From Haberlea rhodopensis (lineage: Eukaryota > Streptophyta > Magnoliopsida > Lamiales > Gesneriaceae): a DNA stretch of 64,000 bases. Shown piece by piece: positions 34,283 to 46,622 of this stretch. Location: the NCBI GenBank assembly GCA_907163345.1, contig CAJQUN010000015.1, forward strand, positions 6,294,886-6,358,885, read 5' to 3'. How positions within the stretch are numbered: the first letter of the stretch is position 1; each line of letters begins with the position of its first letter. The translations under genes were made by a program, and so were the position numbers. The notes under the pieces were generated by a model that saw only the letters and a program-made list of their open reading frames with translations, did not search any database and was not told where the DNA came from.

Positions 34283-37185
34283 TTACTGTTTTCTCCCTAG
34301 CCAATGTTGGGAGTAGTCACGGGTGGAAGAGGAAGTGTCAGCATGAGGTTGTCGCGGACTGTGGGACCGTTGCTGGGAGGGAGGTCTTGAATGACTTGAT
34401 GCTCCAGCTGCAGCAGATGATCGTTGAGCGGGATTTGGTTCTCGTTGGTGCAAGAGAGCAGGTCTGCTGGGCTCAAGTAGGAGTCTAGTAGTTTGAGAAA
34501 CAGCTGGTAGGCTGCTGTTCAAATCCTGTATCTGAGAAGCAAAGTCCGCCTGCATATTAGCCAACTGATCGGATAGTGCTTTCTTGGCATCCTCAATTTT
34601 GTCTTCAAGTGCCAGTGAGGTGGCAGTATGAAGAGATTCATTTGCTGGGTAATCTGAAGACGAGCCTGCCCTATCCGAGAGAATGAATCATCAAAAGCAT
34701 CCACAACAAAGGTTTGGAGCCTGGTTACACTAGTCGTCAGATTACTTAGGTCTCGATACACCTGCTGAAATTGGGAGTCGGTATGCTGCTGGTGGCCCCC
34801 AATGATAAGGCTAGCAGTGCGTTCTTCTTGATTCAGCTTGTTTACATCACTGGCTAGCTCAAAGATTATATTGGACAGATGCCCCAGTTGATCAGCAATA
34901 GTAGGAGGTCCTTCAAGAGGAATGTGAGTGGAAAAATTGAAGAAATCCTCAGGAGGATCATGTTCCAAGGATTGATCCAGGGCATCCGTTTGAGTTTCAG
35001 TATTTGTGGTGACGACGCCGGGAGGACCCTCAATATCAGCAGTGGTCAAAATAGCAGTAGCTTCAGTGGGTGGTGCAGCAGGTATGACGGTATCAATGAC
35101 ATCCATGCCAGTAGCAGCGTGCTCCATCTCAGATGCAGAGGACTGAGTATGATCAGCAGAGTGTGGTGAAGACTCGCTATGATCATCATTGTCTAAGGAG
35201 ACAGTAACCTGATGAACTACAGTCTGAATGACAGTGTCGACATTGATATGATCAACATCCAGCACCTGTAAAGGTTGATCACTGACAGAACCTCGAGCAG
35301 AGGTGATAAGCGGGTCAGGGGTAGGAGCGGTTAGAGTAGGATCTACTTAGAAACTATGTCCAAGTCAGTAGGAGTTGGACTTTCATCTCTTGGTAAGGCA
35401 GAGCAAGAGTGTAGACCTGTTGAGATTCTGAGATCATGAAGAGCATGCTCAGCCATATCAAGCTTGGGTCCTAATGCATTTAGAACAGCCCGATCGTGAT
35501 TTGCTGTGCTAGAGTCAATGTTAAACTGCTGGAGCCTCGAATGAACAAGAGTTTGAAGTTCTCCACATAATTCATCATGCGGAAGAGATCACGAAGCTTC
35601 AAACTCTTCTCAGTATCAGGGAGCTGAAGGTAGATCAGGATGAGGTTCTCATCTTCCCGTGCTTGTTAAAGAATGGGAGAGAAGGCATCGAAGCGAATTT
35701 TTAGACGCGCATCTACCCATCGATCAAATATTGCAAGCTGCGGTTTCAGCTTGGCTTCCACTTCATCCATGACCATTTGAATTTCAAACGCTACTGGGGT
35801 GGACACTGGTCCCATAACTGCTTTGCCCTTTCCGGTGGTAGTGTCCTTAGGGTGACAATAAGGACAGGTAGACTTTGGTTTCCGGAAGCTGATAGAGCCA
35901 GGTACTTGTTGAGAACTCACAAGTTTGGAGGAGTGGTCAGTTGGAGCGGCTGGTTCAGTGAGTACCATGGCCAAAGAGGCAGCTGATGCAGCTGGTTCCT
36001 CTGGTGGAGGATTTATGAGACTTGTCTCCCTAGAAGTTGTGGTAACTACTGCCGGAGCTGCAGTAGAGATGGTACCAGCAACAGTTAAAGTAGTAGCAGT
36101 AACTTGCTGTTTGATGATAGTAGGAGCCCCTTTTATGGTCGTGGCTTTTTAGGAGGGGGAGGAGGTGATGACTCAGCAGACTCAGAAATCGTCTGTTCAG
36201 AGTCACTCACTACTTGAGTTGTCCGCCGCTTCATCAGACCAACTTCTCTGCCAACTCGTTGACGTTGAATCTGAAGATATTTGGCAGTGACGAGTTTCCC
36301 TGGATGAAGAGTGGATAAAACCCCCGCCTTAATATGTTTACTGTCAAAGATGCGGCTGAGAGTAAGAGCAAACCCCGATTGACCCTCCCTGATGTTACTA
36401 GTCCGATAAGAACCTGAAACAGAACAATTGACCAATTGAAATCTAACCCTTTGACAATGGCACTCATAACATCAAACTTCTCTAGAGTGATGACATCAAA
36501 AGATCCAGCTTTGCACAGGAGACCCTTGGAGATGACATCAGCCAGTTGGCGGAAATGACTCTTCATTAAAATCTTTTTAAAGGGAGGATGTCACAGACGA
36601 GCGTCAGAGTCTGAGAAAGTGGTGCGCATTTCTTCCCAAGTAGCCATTGAAACGGTGGAGAAGTTTGTGAGTCCAGTGGAAGGAAGACATAAGTGAGTGG
36701 CAAAGTCCAGTTGAGTAATGGTGACAAGCTGACCAGAGATGGATGCCACCACTGAGTCGTCTACAATTTTGGCACTGGCGAAGAATTCTTGGAGAGCATC
36801 TTTGTAAAATGTAGGAGCTTGGCTGAGTATCACCAGAAGTCCAGAGGTATCCATTTTTTGAAAAACTTCTTTGATGTCTTCATCAGAGTTGGTGGAAAAA
36901 AAAATGAAAATCCACGTGAATAGCATTTGTGACGAAGCTGGGCTGGGTATTCTTTAACATTTTGGTGTAGATACAGAGAATCAGATGACCTAAAAAGTAA
37001 GAGTTTCTGGGGAGAAAGTTAGCGCAGGAAGTTTGGAAAAGATACATGTAAGAGAAAAATGAGAATGCTAAAGGCGGTGAAAGAAAGTGTAGATGTAACG
37101 GCGTACTGTAAATGAGCAGACACATGGATAAGTGAAGGTCATCTAACGATAGAATTATTTTTTTTAAAAATAAATAAAAGGACAA
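34283..37185 (-). pseudogene. Extra ORF region downstream of pol in element D (envelope-like position)
   Basis: Minus-strand frames in order are: 36926-36591 (contains MDTSGLLVILSQAPTFYKDA, LQEFFASAKIVDDSVVASI and QLDFATHLCLPSTGLT), 36566-36234 (KSHFRQLADVISKGLLCKAG, SFDVITLEKFDVMSAI), 36435-36133 (ending in a proline run, PPPPPKKPRP), 35974-35666, 35265-34519 (acidic, then a stretch with regular hydrophobic spacing, DQLGHLSNIIFELASDVNKL) and 34564-34283 (Ser/Pro/Arg-rich). They look like one long gene split by frameshifts. From memory the KSHFR-LAD-KGLCCKAGSFD theme is common in proteins predicted from the Dorcoceras genome. No enzyme motif or clear membrane segment is seen, so the function is unknown. 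Position matches the envelope-like ORF of Sireviruses. Confidence 0.7.
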
Positions 37186-37511
37186 GATTTGGGTCGGATT
37201 GAAATAATTTATTTTTATATAAAATTAAATTTGAATCCGACGTTCCAATAGGTTAATAGTTACCGAATGTTATTTTAAGCAAAACATTTTTGGTAAAGTC
37301 TGCTGATATGTAGAGTCCTACTGGTAAGTAGCATATACTGGTATGTAGAGTCCTACTGGTAAGGTAACATCCACTGCAGCAAACTATTGTTTTACCAGCT
37401 GAGCTTCGATATACATTTTAAAAAAGAAATCTCTAACTAAAATTCCCCCTTAATTCATGCATTTTCTACTAAGTAATTCCCCCTGAATTCATCATACAGA
37501 AATAATAGTAA

Positions 37512-40500
37512 TCAAGGGTTTATTTCAATTAAGCCAAGAATATTTCGAAAATAGGAGAACCTAGCGCCCGATAGGGGTTTTGTAAAGATGTATGCCGCTT
37601 GTTGTTCTGTGGAGATGTACTCTAGCCGAACTTCTTTCTTCATAACGTGATCTCTAATGAAATGATGACGGATGTCAATATGCTTGGTGAGAGTATGAAG
37701 AACCAGGTTGTACGTGATAGCTATGGAAGACGTATTATCACAAAATATTGGTGCCTCAGTGGATTCAATTCCATAATCTCGCAGTTGTTGTTGAATCCAA
37801 AGCAGTTGAGCACAACAGCTTCCAACAGCAAAGTACTCTGCCTCTGCAGTAGACTTGCTATGGATGTCTGCTTCTTGCAACCCCATGAGATTAATCTATC
37901 TCCGAGAAATTGACAATATCCACTGGTACTTTTTCTATCAATTTTGTACCCTGCGTAGTCAGCATCTGAATATCCAATCAGATTAAACGTTGAGTCTCTT
38001 GGATACCAAAGACCAACATTTTCAGTGCCTTTTAGATATTTGGGAATCCTTTTGACAGCAGTGAAGTATGATTGCTTGCGATTTGCTTGGAAACGAGCAC
38101 ACATACAGCCTGCAAACGTGATGTCTGGTCGGCTGGTTGTCAAGTAAAGTAAGGATCCGATAATACAATGATACATTGTTACTTCGACTGGTGTGCCTGA
38201 ATTATCCAAGTCGAGTTTGGCCGATGAGCTCATTGGAGTGGCAGCTGCTGAACTTGTACTCATCCCATACTTCTTCAGCAGTTCCTTGGTATATTTAGAC
38301 TGAGTTATCAGAATTCCATCACTGGATTGCTTGACTTGCAATCCTAAGAAAAATGATAATTCTCCCATCATGCTCATCTCAAATTGATCCTGCATATTTT
38401 TTTGAAAATCTTTCGCAAAGTTTTGAGTTAGTATTGCCGAAAATAATGTCATCAACATAAATTTGAACTAGCAGAGTATGGTCACCCTTTGTGAATTTGA
38501 ACAGGGTCTTGTCCACCGTGCCAATGGTAAAGTTATGCTCAGTCAAATATTTTGACAAAGTTTCGTACCATGCAAGGGGAGCTTGCTTTAAACCATACAA
38601 AGCTTTGTTTAGTCGAAAAACAGACGAAGGCTGCTGATGGCTTTCAAATCCAGGAGGTTGCTCAACATAAACTTCTTCCTGGAGTTTGCCGTTGAGAAAC
38701 GCACTCTTAACATCCATCTGATAGACTTTAAAGTCTTTAAATGCAGCAAATGCAAGAAATATGCGAATTGCTTCTAATCGAGCTACAGGGGCAAAAATTT
38801 CATCAAAATCAATGTCTTCTTCCTGTCTGTAGCCCTGTGAAACTAAGCTTGCTTTATTTCTGATGACTTACACCATTTTCATCTAATTTATTTCTAAATA
38901 CCCATTTGGTACCTATTACTGTGTGATGCGGTGGTCGTGGTACTAAGTACCATAATTTGTTTCTATCAAATTGATTTAGTTCTTCCTGCATTGCTTCTAC
39001 CCAGCTTTGGTCTAACATAACATCATCAATCTTTTTGGGTTCTATGTGAGATATGAATGCAGTATGAAGGAATTCATTTATCATATGTCCTCTGGTGTGT
39101 AGAGGAGCAACAGGGTTACTTATGACCTACCCGGGAGGATGATCCTTCATCCACCGGAGCGGAGATCCAAGAGGATTGATTTCTTCATTGGTTGAATATG
39201 AGTGGGTAGCTCAGAAGATTTGATTGATTCATCTTTCTCGTTAGTTCCATCTACTGCAGCAGGGGTGTTTATAACAGTGTCATTGTTAGCTGGGTGCAGT
39301 GCTTGTGGACCAGCAGACTCCTCTGCATGTGCTTCAGGAACTTCTGGTTCCAAAGAGCAGTCAATCCTGCTTCTGTAATCTATCTCATCATCAACATTTT
39401 CATCAATATAAGTGTTTTCTAGTCGATTGCTCAAGTTGTTGATTTGCATATCAGATACAGTACAATTACCAGATTCATCAAATTTTACATGTACAGATTA
39501 TTCTACAGTAAGTGTTCTATTATTAAAGACTCTGAATGCTTTACTAACTGTAGAATATCCAAGAAATATTCCAGCATCAGATTTAGCATCAAAAGCGGTA
39601 AGATGAGTCTTTCCATTGTTGTGAATAAAACATTTGCAACCAAACACATGGAAATAAGAAATATTTGGCTTACTGTCATTCCGGATCTCATAAGGGGTTT
39701 ATTTGCTCGTTTATTAATCATCGATCTGTTCTGCGTATAGCATGCTGTGTTGACAGCTTCTGCCCAAAATCTCTGCGAAATATCTAATTCTCCAGCATAG
39801 TTCACACAGCTTCTTTCAAAGTGCGGTTCCTACGCTCAGCAACTCAATTTTGTTGTGGGGTTCTTGCAGCAGAGTATTCATGTTTAATACCAAGGTCATC
39901 TAGATATGATTCAAGTGATTGATTGGTAAACTCGGTACCTTTATCACTACGAATTCTATCTATCCCACACGATTTCTCATTTTGGAGTCTTTTCAGTAGT
40001 TTGATCATCTTTGGAGTAGCCTGATCTTTGCCACTTAGAAACAAGACCCACGTAAAGCAAGAATAATCGTCTATCAATACCAGGGTATACTTCATTCCCC
40101 CTAGACTTGTTACTGGTATAGGACCGAAAAGATCCATATGCAGCAACTCTAGGCACCGAGAAGAAGATTTATTCCCTTTGTTCTTAAAGGAGGATATGAT
40201 TTGCTTACCAAGTTGGCATGCTGAGAAGATCTTGTCCTTTGAAAACTCTATTTGGGGAAGTCTAATGACTAGATCAAGCTTACGTAGACTGACAATAGTT
40301 TTAAAGTTTAAGTGACTCAATCGCTTGTGCCAAACCCAGTTTTTGGAAATATTCAAGGCAGCAAATCATGTAAAAGAGGTAGGTTGAGTAAGGTTCCAGT
40401 CAATCTTATATGTTTTCTCATGCCTTCTTCCTACAAGCAATGTACTGCCATCAGTAGATCTGATTGTACATGAGTGCTGGTTGAATTCTACGGAGTGACC

Positions 40501-40700
40501 ATTGTCACAGAGTGTACTGATGCTAATCAAGTTATGACATAAATTTTCAACCAACAGAATATCGTTAATAATAATATTACCGTAGATGATCTTACCCTTA
40601 CCCACGGTGCTACCTTTCGCGTTGTCTCCAAAAGTTATTCTAGGTCCGGTGGTGTCAACCAATTCAGACAATAAGCACGCATTTCCTGTCATGTGTCTAG
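37512..40700 (-). pseudogene. pol of element D: protease remnant, integrase, RT, RNase H
   Basis: Minus-strand pieces: a protease end with MDSG near 40705 followed by a shift, then MTGNACLLSEL (40692) and the ENLCHNLISISTLCDNGHSV block; integrase 40356-39844 with WHKRLSHLN, a zinc region in which the first cysteine is lost (IFSACQLGKQ), HMDLFGP and RSDKGTEFTN; more integrase at 39805-39503; linker 39449-39147; RT 39084-38854 and 38717-37721 with MDVKSAFLNGKLQEEVYVEQ and an intact YVDD box (38459-38448); RNase H with GYSDADYAG and, at 37886-37512, KSTAEAEYFAVGSCCAQLLW and FCDNTSSIAITYN. At least five frame breaks separate these, so no active polyprotein can be made. Gag precedes it, and the extra ORF region follows. 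Confidence 0.9.
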
Positions 40701-40925
40701 AACTCCACTATCCATAAACCACTCTGAGCTCCGAACTTGATGGATTCTAGTTTTCTACAATTAAAGCAATAGTTTGATCGGTACCCAATCCTACTTGGGT
40801 CCAGACAGAATTAGTCCTTTTGGGACCCACACTTGTATAACCCTGAATTGTTTGGGTCTGTGTGTGTCCTGAAATGTGTGTGCATTAAGTGGTGAGGGTG
40901 TTTTTGGGCGATGTGTGTGATAGTG

Positions 40926-42945
40926 TGTGATGTCCCCGAAATGATTATGTACAATTGAGCATTAATTATGTTTATGTGAGGATTATGGTATTAATTTATT
41001 GGTGTTGAATTAATAATAATGGGAAATGCTTAGTCATGCGATGACCATGACCTAGTAATGCATTTCAGGGTGCATGTGATGCATGTTGAGAATTTGAGTT
41101 GTGGTATGGGTATTTGGGGTGAGTGTCAATTGTTTTTGGTAAGCATGTTTAATTGGAGTTTTGATGTATTTTACTGAATAAATGTTATAAAATATTATGT
41201 GAGGATATTTTAATACATCATGCTAAATACTGGGACAAAAAACATAACCCTATCATTAACCCCCACCACAGAACCCATACCCTTTCACCCATACCCCTCA
41301 CACTCATTCAACACTCAACCTCCCACAACTCATTCTCTACCACTTTCTTCCCCATTTTCATCCAACTTCAGTTCAGCAAAGAGGAGAGGAAGACTTGCTT
41401 CAATATTGCTTAAAACCTTGCAAAAAGTTGGAGCAAAAAGGGTGAGGAACCATATCATGTAATGGTGAATGTTTTGGTTGAGTTTAGATAAATTGTTGAG
41501 TAGGAATGGAATGTGTAGTAGCTTTTTGCTGAGAATATTGTTTTGTGTAGTTACATGGTAGTATAATGGAGTATTTTGTGTGTTGAGTTGTTGGGGTATG
41601 ATAGTTTGTGGTATGTTTTATGGTAGCATGAGGATGGTGCTCGAAAATGGTGGTTTTTCGCGATTACAGACATCCGCGATCGATCGGCGCGTTTTCCCAG
41701 ATCGATCGCGAGCACCAGAGTGCGAGGCAGAGACTTTCAGCGATCGATCGTGAGTTTGCGCAATCGATCGGCAAAGTCAGCGATCGATCGGCATGTTTTC
41801 AGCGATCGATCGCGGAATGGAGAATTTTGGGCATTGAGGCAGTAGCATCTCGCGATTGATCGGAGCCCATTGGCGATCGATCGCGAGAAGCCAAATTATG
41901 TGTTTTGGTTATTATTGTGGGATGTTTGGTATTTGGCTATTATTGGCTTCTAATATGGGTTTGTGTGATTGTGTAGAACCATCCCAGGTGGCATCACAGC
42001 CAAGGAAGTAAAGTCCTACCACATCCTACTTTTGGAAAGGTACGTAACGTACGGGCACCCAACGGTAACGTGTATTTTGTATACTTATTGGAATTTGCAT
42101 TGAGGATGCAAGTATATATTAAATTGTGCATTGTGAATGCAAATACATGTTGAATTATGCATTATGATTGCATATGTGTATGTTGAACACTTGGTGCACA
42201 TCCCATGAGTCATGGTTATATTGGAGTGATGATTTTAATGCTTTGCCGCTGTCACTTGAAGCGATGATAGAATACTTTCCGCTGTCATATTATAGCGAGG
42301 AATGAATATTTGCCGTCAAATGTTGAAGCGAGGGTATTGCCGTATGTCGCATTTGAGCGAGGTTATTCAATGCCGCTAATATGTCGAAGCGAGGGTTATT
42401 GACGCCGCTATCATGACAAGCGAGGTGCATTAAAATACAATGTTATAATAGACTAGGGATTGGTAATTGTTGATAAGTCATGACATTTGTGAAACCATTG
42501 AATAATCCATTGATTATACTCATGAGTTACGATACAGGGACAACCAAAAAAGGGGGAGTTTTAAATTCAATTGGGAAACAGGAAGTGTTTAGTATTTACG
42601 GTTTATGCATTTACGCTTTTTAATCATGCTCATGATTTGGGGGTTGTCCTTGTAGGTACATCTTGGCATAAAGGGGCTAAGGTGGGGTTGACGCAGTGAG
42701 CTAGCGAGGAGGGCTTTTGATATAGAAGCTGTGATTCTTTTGTATAGTTTCTACTCTAGGAGTAGTGTAAATCTATAGGTTTAACATTCATTTTGGTAGG
42801 AATGTAATTAATCCATTTGGAAGTAATTATCTTGGCGTGTCACCCTTAAAGCTCAAGGACTCAACACGAAATTTTTATACTCTGATAATACACTTTAGCT
42901 CTACTTATGTCCTTATTTCGCACTTAAGGAACTAGGGTCCTTACA
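40926..42945 (+). mobile_element. Solo chromovirus LTR (type L2) inserted in element D
   Basis: A 2020-bp LTR runs from TGTGATGTCCCC to CCTTACA with the duplication TAGTG on both sides (40921-40925, 42946-42950). No interior is left, so the element has recombined between its LTRs. It splits D between gag and protease. The CGCT/AGCG array lies at about 42245-42430. Confidence 0.95.
41676..41886 (+). repeat. Palindrome array in the solo L2 LTR
   Basis: GATCGATC-like cores start at 41678/41700, 41742/41762, 41782/41804 and 41854/41875, with pair spacings of 22, 20, 22 and 21 bp. In the first pair the arms CGCGATCGATC and GATCGATCGCG are perfect complements around a 14-nt loop. Confidence 0.9.
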
Positions 42946-42950
42946 TAGTG

Positions 42951-44774
42951 AGTGTATGCATGTTGTTTAGGTTTTTGGTTTATGTTGGTTAGCATATACC
43001 TCTTCTGGACAGGCATACAATTATAGTACCAGTTGGGTGTTACTTCTCGAGTTGCTTGACCAGTGGGCTTATGTTTATTTCTAAACATTTGTCCCGGTCT
43101 AGCTTTCTCTATTTGCTCAACATAACTGATACCTTTGTGTGATGCCCGTTCCTTGATGAGTATTGGCTTAACAGATTCCTTAACCAACTCACTTGGTTCA
43201 TATACTGTGCTTGATCTTACAAAATTCATTGTTTGAATCATGTTCTTCTCTAGACACAATTGGGATTTGATGCCTGATGAGTTACTATCATTGTTAGAGT
43301 AGCCTATACCGGTAAGATCATCAGCAATCCTTATTGACTCAAGCATCTCATCTTTTCTGGCAGTAGATGCGTTACATGTGCGAACCAGCTTAATGAGTTT
43401 CTGGTGTGCACATGTTGCTTCATCTCTTTTTTTCTCGAGTCGACTTACTTTTTCCCTTAAGCCTTTCAACTCCTTTGATTGTTCACAATCAAGTTTGTTG
43501 TTTTGCTGTTCCGTTGGGATTGATTGTTCGTTCTTATAATTCTCGAAGGATTCATACAACATCTGATACTCATTAATCAGGTCCTGCAATGTGTTGGTGA
43601 GTTCATTATGTGTAAATTCAGAGAGATTAGAATCAGTTACCTCACAGTCATCGTTGGCCATTAGACAGTGAACTTCTTCATCTTCACTCTCACTGGATGA
43701 GCTGGTAGATTTTTCTGATTCTGATTCTGAATCAGCCCATTTTCTCTTGTTTTCTTCAACCACAAGTACTTTGTGATCTCTGTCCCTTCTGGATGATCTT
43801 CTTTTTTCTTTTGACTTTCTATAGTCCTTGGATCCCCTCTTTTGATCATCTTTCTTTGGCTTAGGACAGTCCGCAATAAAATGTCCTGGCTTAAGACAGT
43901 TGAAGCAGACACGATCATCCTCATCTGATCTATTTTTGAAGTTCTGCTTCCTTGGATAAGATTGATAGGTCTTTTGATTCTTCTTCATAAATTTTCCATT
44001 TTTTTTGACAAACAGCACCATTGCATCATTGCACATTTGTTCGGGAGTCATCTGTTGTGGTAGACATAGACTATGATGCAGTCAGAGCTTTGGTTGGTTG
44101 ACTGGTGCTGGGTTCATCTTCAATCTGAATGCCTAGTTCAAACTCATATGCTTTTAAGTCAGCAAATAAATCATGTAGATCTATCTTGTTTAAGTCTTTG
44201 GATTCTCTCATGGCAATCGTCTTTACATCACATTCTCTTGGGAGACCTCTCATAACCTTTATGGTGACTTCCCTGTTGGATAGATCCTTACCAAGGCTAT
44301 TGAGTTCATTTATGATTCCAGTTACTCTTTCATCATACTCACTGAGTGTTTCTCCGGACATCATTTTGATTTTTTCGAACTTCTGTAGGGCGACAGTGAG
44401 CTTGTTCTCTTGGTTTGATCATTTCCTTCGGATAGCTGAGCAATCTTTTACCAGATGTCTTTAGCAGTGGGACACATCTTGATCTTGTTGAACATGTTTT
44501 TGTCCAATGTTTTGAACAATATGTCTTTGGCCACATTATCCAGATTTGCTTTTTTCTTTTCTTCATTTCTCCAGGAAGCTCTATCCTTCTCGACCATCTG
44601 AGGTTCACCACCAGTAATGGCAGCTGCTGTATTGATCTTCATGATCTTCATTGGTTTATCAGTGATGACGAACCAAATGTCATCATCTTGGGCGCTCAGA
44701 TGTGCTTGCATACGAATTCTCCAGTCATCGTATTCATCTTTCTTGAACATGGGAATCTTGCTGAATGAGGCCAT
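42951..44774 (-). pseudogene. gag of element D with zinc knuckle
   Basis: The start codon at 44774 opens MASFSKIPMFKKDEYDDWRI, the usual beginning of Sirevirus/copia gag. A frame break near 44440 is followed by 44364-44071 (GETLSEYDERVTGIINELNS; VMRGLPRECDVKTIAMRESK), then, after a stop, 44051-42951 with the CCHC knuckle CFNCLKPGHFIADC, a Lys/Arg and Ser/Glu-rich stretch, and a likely coiled coil (KELKGLREKVSRLEKKRDEA). The protein would form the particle and bind RNA. The solo LTR interrupts it at 42950. It is inactive because of frameshifts and stops. Confidence 0.88.
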
Positions 44775-44809
44775 CAGTTTTTAGTAATTCTCAAGATTGA
44801 GAAGACCAA

Positions 44810-44821
44810 GCTCTGATACCA
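44810..44821 (-). promoter_or_regulatory. Primer-binding site of element D (initiator tRNA-Met)
   Basis: The minus strand reads TGGTATCAGAGC, two bases after the 5' LTR end. It is an exact match to the common copia/gypsy site and confirms the orientation of D. Confidence 0.9.
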
Positions 44822-44823
44822 CT

Positions 44824-46103
44824 TGTTAGGATCGAGGTAGTGTTTAGAAGGAGGGGTTGAATAAACACTAGATTCAATTTTGATTTTACTCGGTTTGCTG
44901 CAGACTGTTAAGTATTGTAGCAGCTTCTCAATTTGTTGCAAGTCAGCAGACACTGGTTATAGTGCGGAAGACGTCTGCTGGACTTGTGAGTAGTAATAAC
45001 TGAATGGTAAATTGCAGTAAGTAAATGACACAAATATTGTTTCTGGAAGTTCAAAGCACAATACTTCCTCTCCCCTTCTTCCTTTGCAGGAAGGTTACAC
45101 TAGAAGACTTTGGTTTACACTTTAGAGTATACAACCTACTTAGGCACTCACACAGCTTGGCCTAAACTCCTAGCAATCACAACATTCTAAGTTGTTTACA
45201 ATGTATTCTATAACACTCACACTAGATATGAAACAATTTTGCTTCGTGTTCTTTGAGCAGCAGACTCAGTTGTAATTGATCTTTCAAGATTTCAGTAGTG
45301 GTTCTCTTCTGCTCTTGCTGAAACTTTAGACTATATCAATGAAATGATTAGCTTTGACGTTGATGTTTTTCTTGTGTTTGATTATATGGTTCAGCTAACC
45401 TCTCCATTCTTCACTTGGATGTATTTACAGACTCAGAGATCTAACGACATCTTTTCTATATTTAGAAGAGATCAATTTCATGTATTCATTCCAAATTCTG
45501 ATTGTCTTCTTTCCTATTTCGTTATTCAATGGCTCTTGACGCTAATGGTGGCGGAGATATAGCAAGGTGTGGCGCTCTGTTGTACCTTTGTCGGAATAGG
45601 TTGTACTTGTTTTATCTTGTTGCTTTGTGCACTTACTGGATAGTTAGACATCTGCTGGTTTTCTTCTTTCAAATGATCGTTCATTCTTCTGTACTCAGTA
45701 GATGTCTTTGTTCAGTAGATGTCCATCCGGTAGATGTCCATCCAGTAGATGTTTATCCTATAGATGTCCATCCATTAGATGTCTATCCGTTAGATGTGCA
45801 TCCAGTAGATGTTTGTCCAGTCGATGTCCATCCGGTAGATGTCCATTCAGTAGATGTCTGTCCGGTAGATGTCCATCCGGTAGATGTATGTCCAGTAAAT
45901 GTCCATCCGGTAGATGGTCATCCAGTAGATGTATGTCCAGTAGATGTCCATCCTGTAGATGTCCATCCAGTAGATGTACATCCGGTAGATGTCCATCCAG
46001 TAGATGTCTGTCCATAGATGTCCATCCGGTAGATGTCTGTCCAGTAGATGTCCATCCGGTAGATATCTTGTAATCACCAAAACTTAGAAATGTTTTCCCA
46101 ACA
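44824..46103 (-). repeat. 5' LTR of element D
   Basis: A 1280-bp LTR from TGTTAGGATCGAGG to TTTTCCCAACA, followed by TATTC. It matches the 3' LTR closely apart from the minisatellite length. Confidence 0.92.
45712..46065. repeat. 15-bp minisatellite in the D 5' LTR (expanded)
   Basis: About 23-24 copies of the same GTAGATGTCCATCC-type unit, some eight or nine more than in the 3' LTR. This accounts for most of the LTR length difference. Confidence 0.92.
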
Positions 46104-46108
46104 TATTC

Positions 46109-46619
46109 TCTCTATGCTTCTTTAAACCTAGGGCCTTTAAGTGATACAAGGGTAGTTGTCCGGTTAGCAGATAGATCTAATGCATAATCTAGGGGAATTC
46201 TAGAAGATGTTTTAGTGCAAGTAAACGAGTTAGTATTTTCCGCTGATTTTTATGTGCTTGATATTTCTAAGGGTGACAATAGTAGCCCTATATTGTTAGG
46301 GAGACCCTTCTTGAAAACATCCAAAACTAAGATAGATGTTCGTAGTGGCACACTCACGATGGAATTTGATGGTGACGTCGTTAAATTCAATATACATGAT
46401 GCCATGAAATATCATTGTGATGACGATGATACTATTTACTCTATCGATAATATTGATTACTTGTCCCAAGGCAGTTTTGAGATTGCAGGTGAAGATGAGT
46501 TGGAGATAGCCCTCACCACCCCTCTAGACCATTTTGAGGAAGAGTTGCCATTTGGAGACGAGGTGGAACATAATATCACTGCTTTGGATATCACACCCGA
46601 GATACAAGGTTATGTTTAA
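46109..46619 (+). pseudogene. Protease of element C (second half)
   Basis: Sequence continues the gag/protease frame broken by D. Visible are VQVNELVFSADFYVLDI, then SPILLGRPFLKTSKTKIDV and GTLTMEFDGDVVKFNI, the flap and C-terminal blocks of Athila-like aspartic protease. The active-site block LGASI lies on the other side of D near 32275. An acidic linker follows (CDDDDTIYSIDNIDYL). The region immediately after D has stops. Confidence 0.85.
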
Positions 46620-46622
46620 TTT

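Larger units (their letters stand above)
32298..46103 (-). mobile_element. Element D: Sirevirus-like Ty1/copia with extra 3' ORF
   Basis: LTRs at 32298-33449 and 44824-46103 are flanked by TATTC (32293-32297, 46104-46108). The minus-strand order is 5' LTR, tRNA-Met primer site, gag with zinc knuckle, protease, integrase, RT, RNase H, a further ORF region, then a polypurine tract and 3' LTR. Integrase before RT is the copia order; an additional ORF after pol is the hallmark of Sireviruses. Without the inserted solo LTR (40926-42945) it is about 11.8 kb, large for copia. The left terminal base pair is TA instead of TG. Frames are broken in most genes. Confidence 0.9.

Noticed and set aside
34879..35169. 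Plus-strand ORFs at 34879-35169 and 35777-36152
   Set aside because: They are antisense to the extra ORF region of element D and have repetitive, low-complexity composition.
45502..46073. ORFs of VDVHP or SSRCPSGRC repeats in the D LTR
   Set aside because: They are translations of a 15-bp minisatellite, open in several frames because the unit length is a multiple of three and lacks stops. There is no conserved start or flanking domain.
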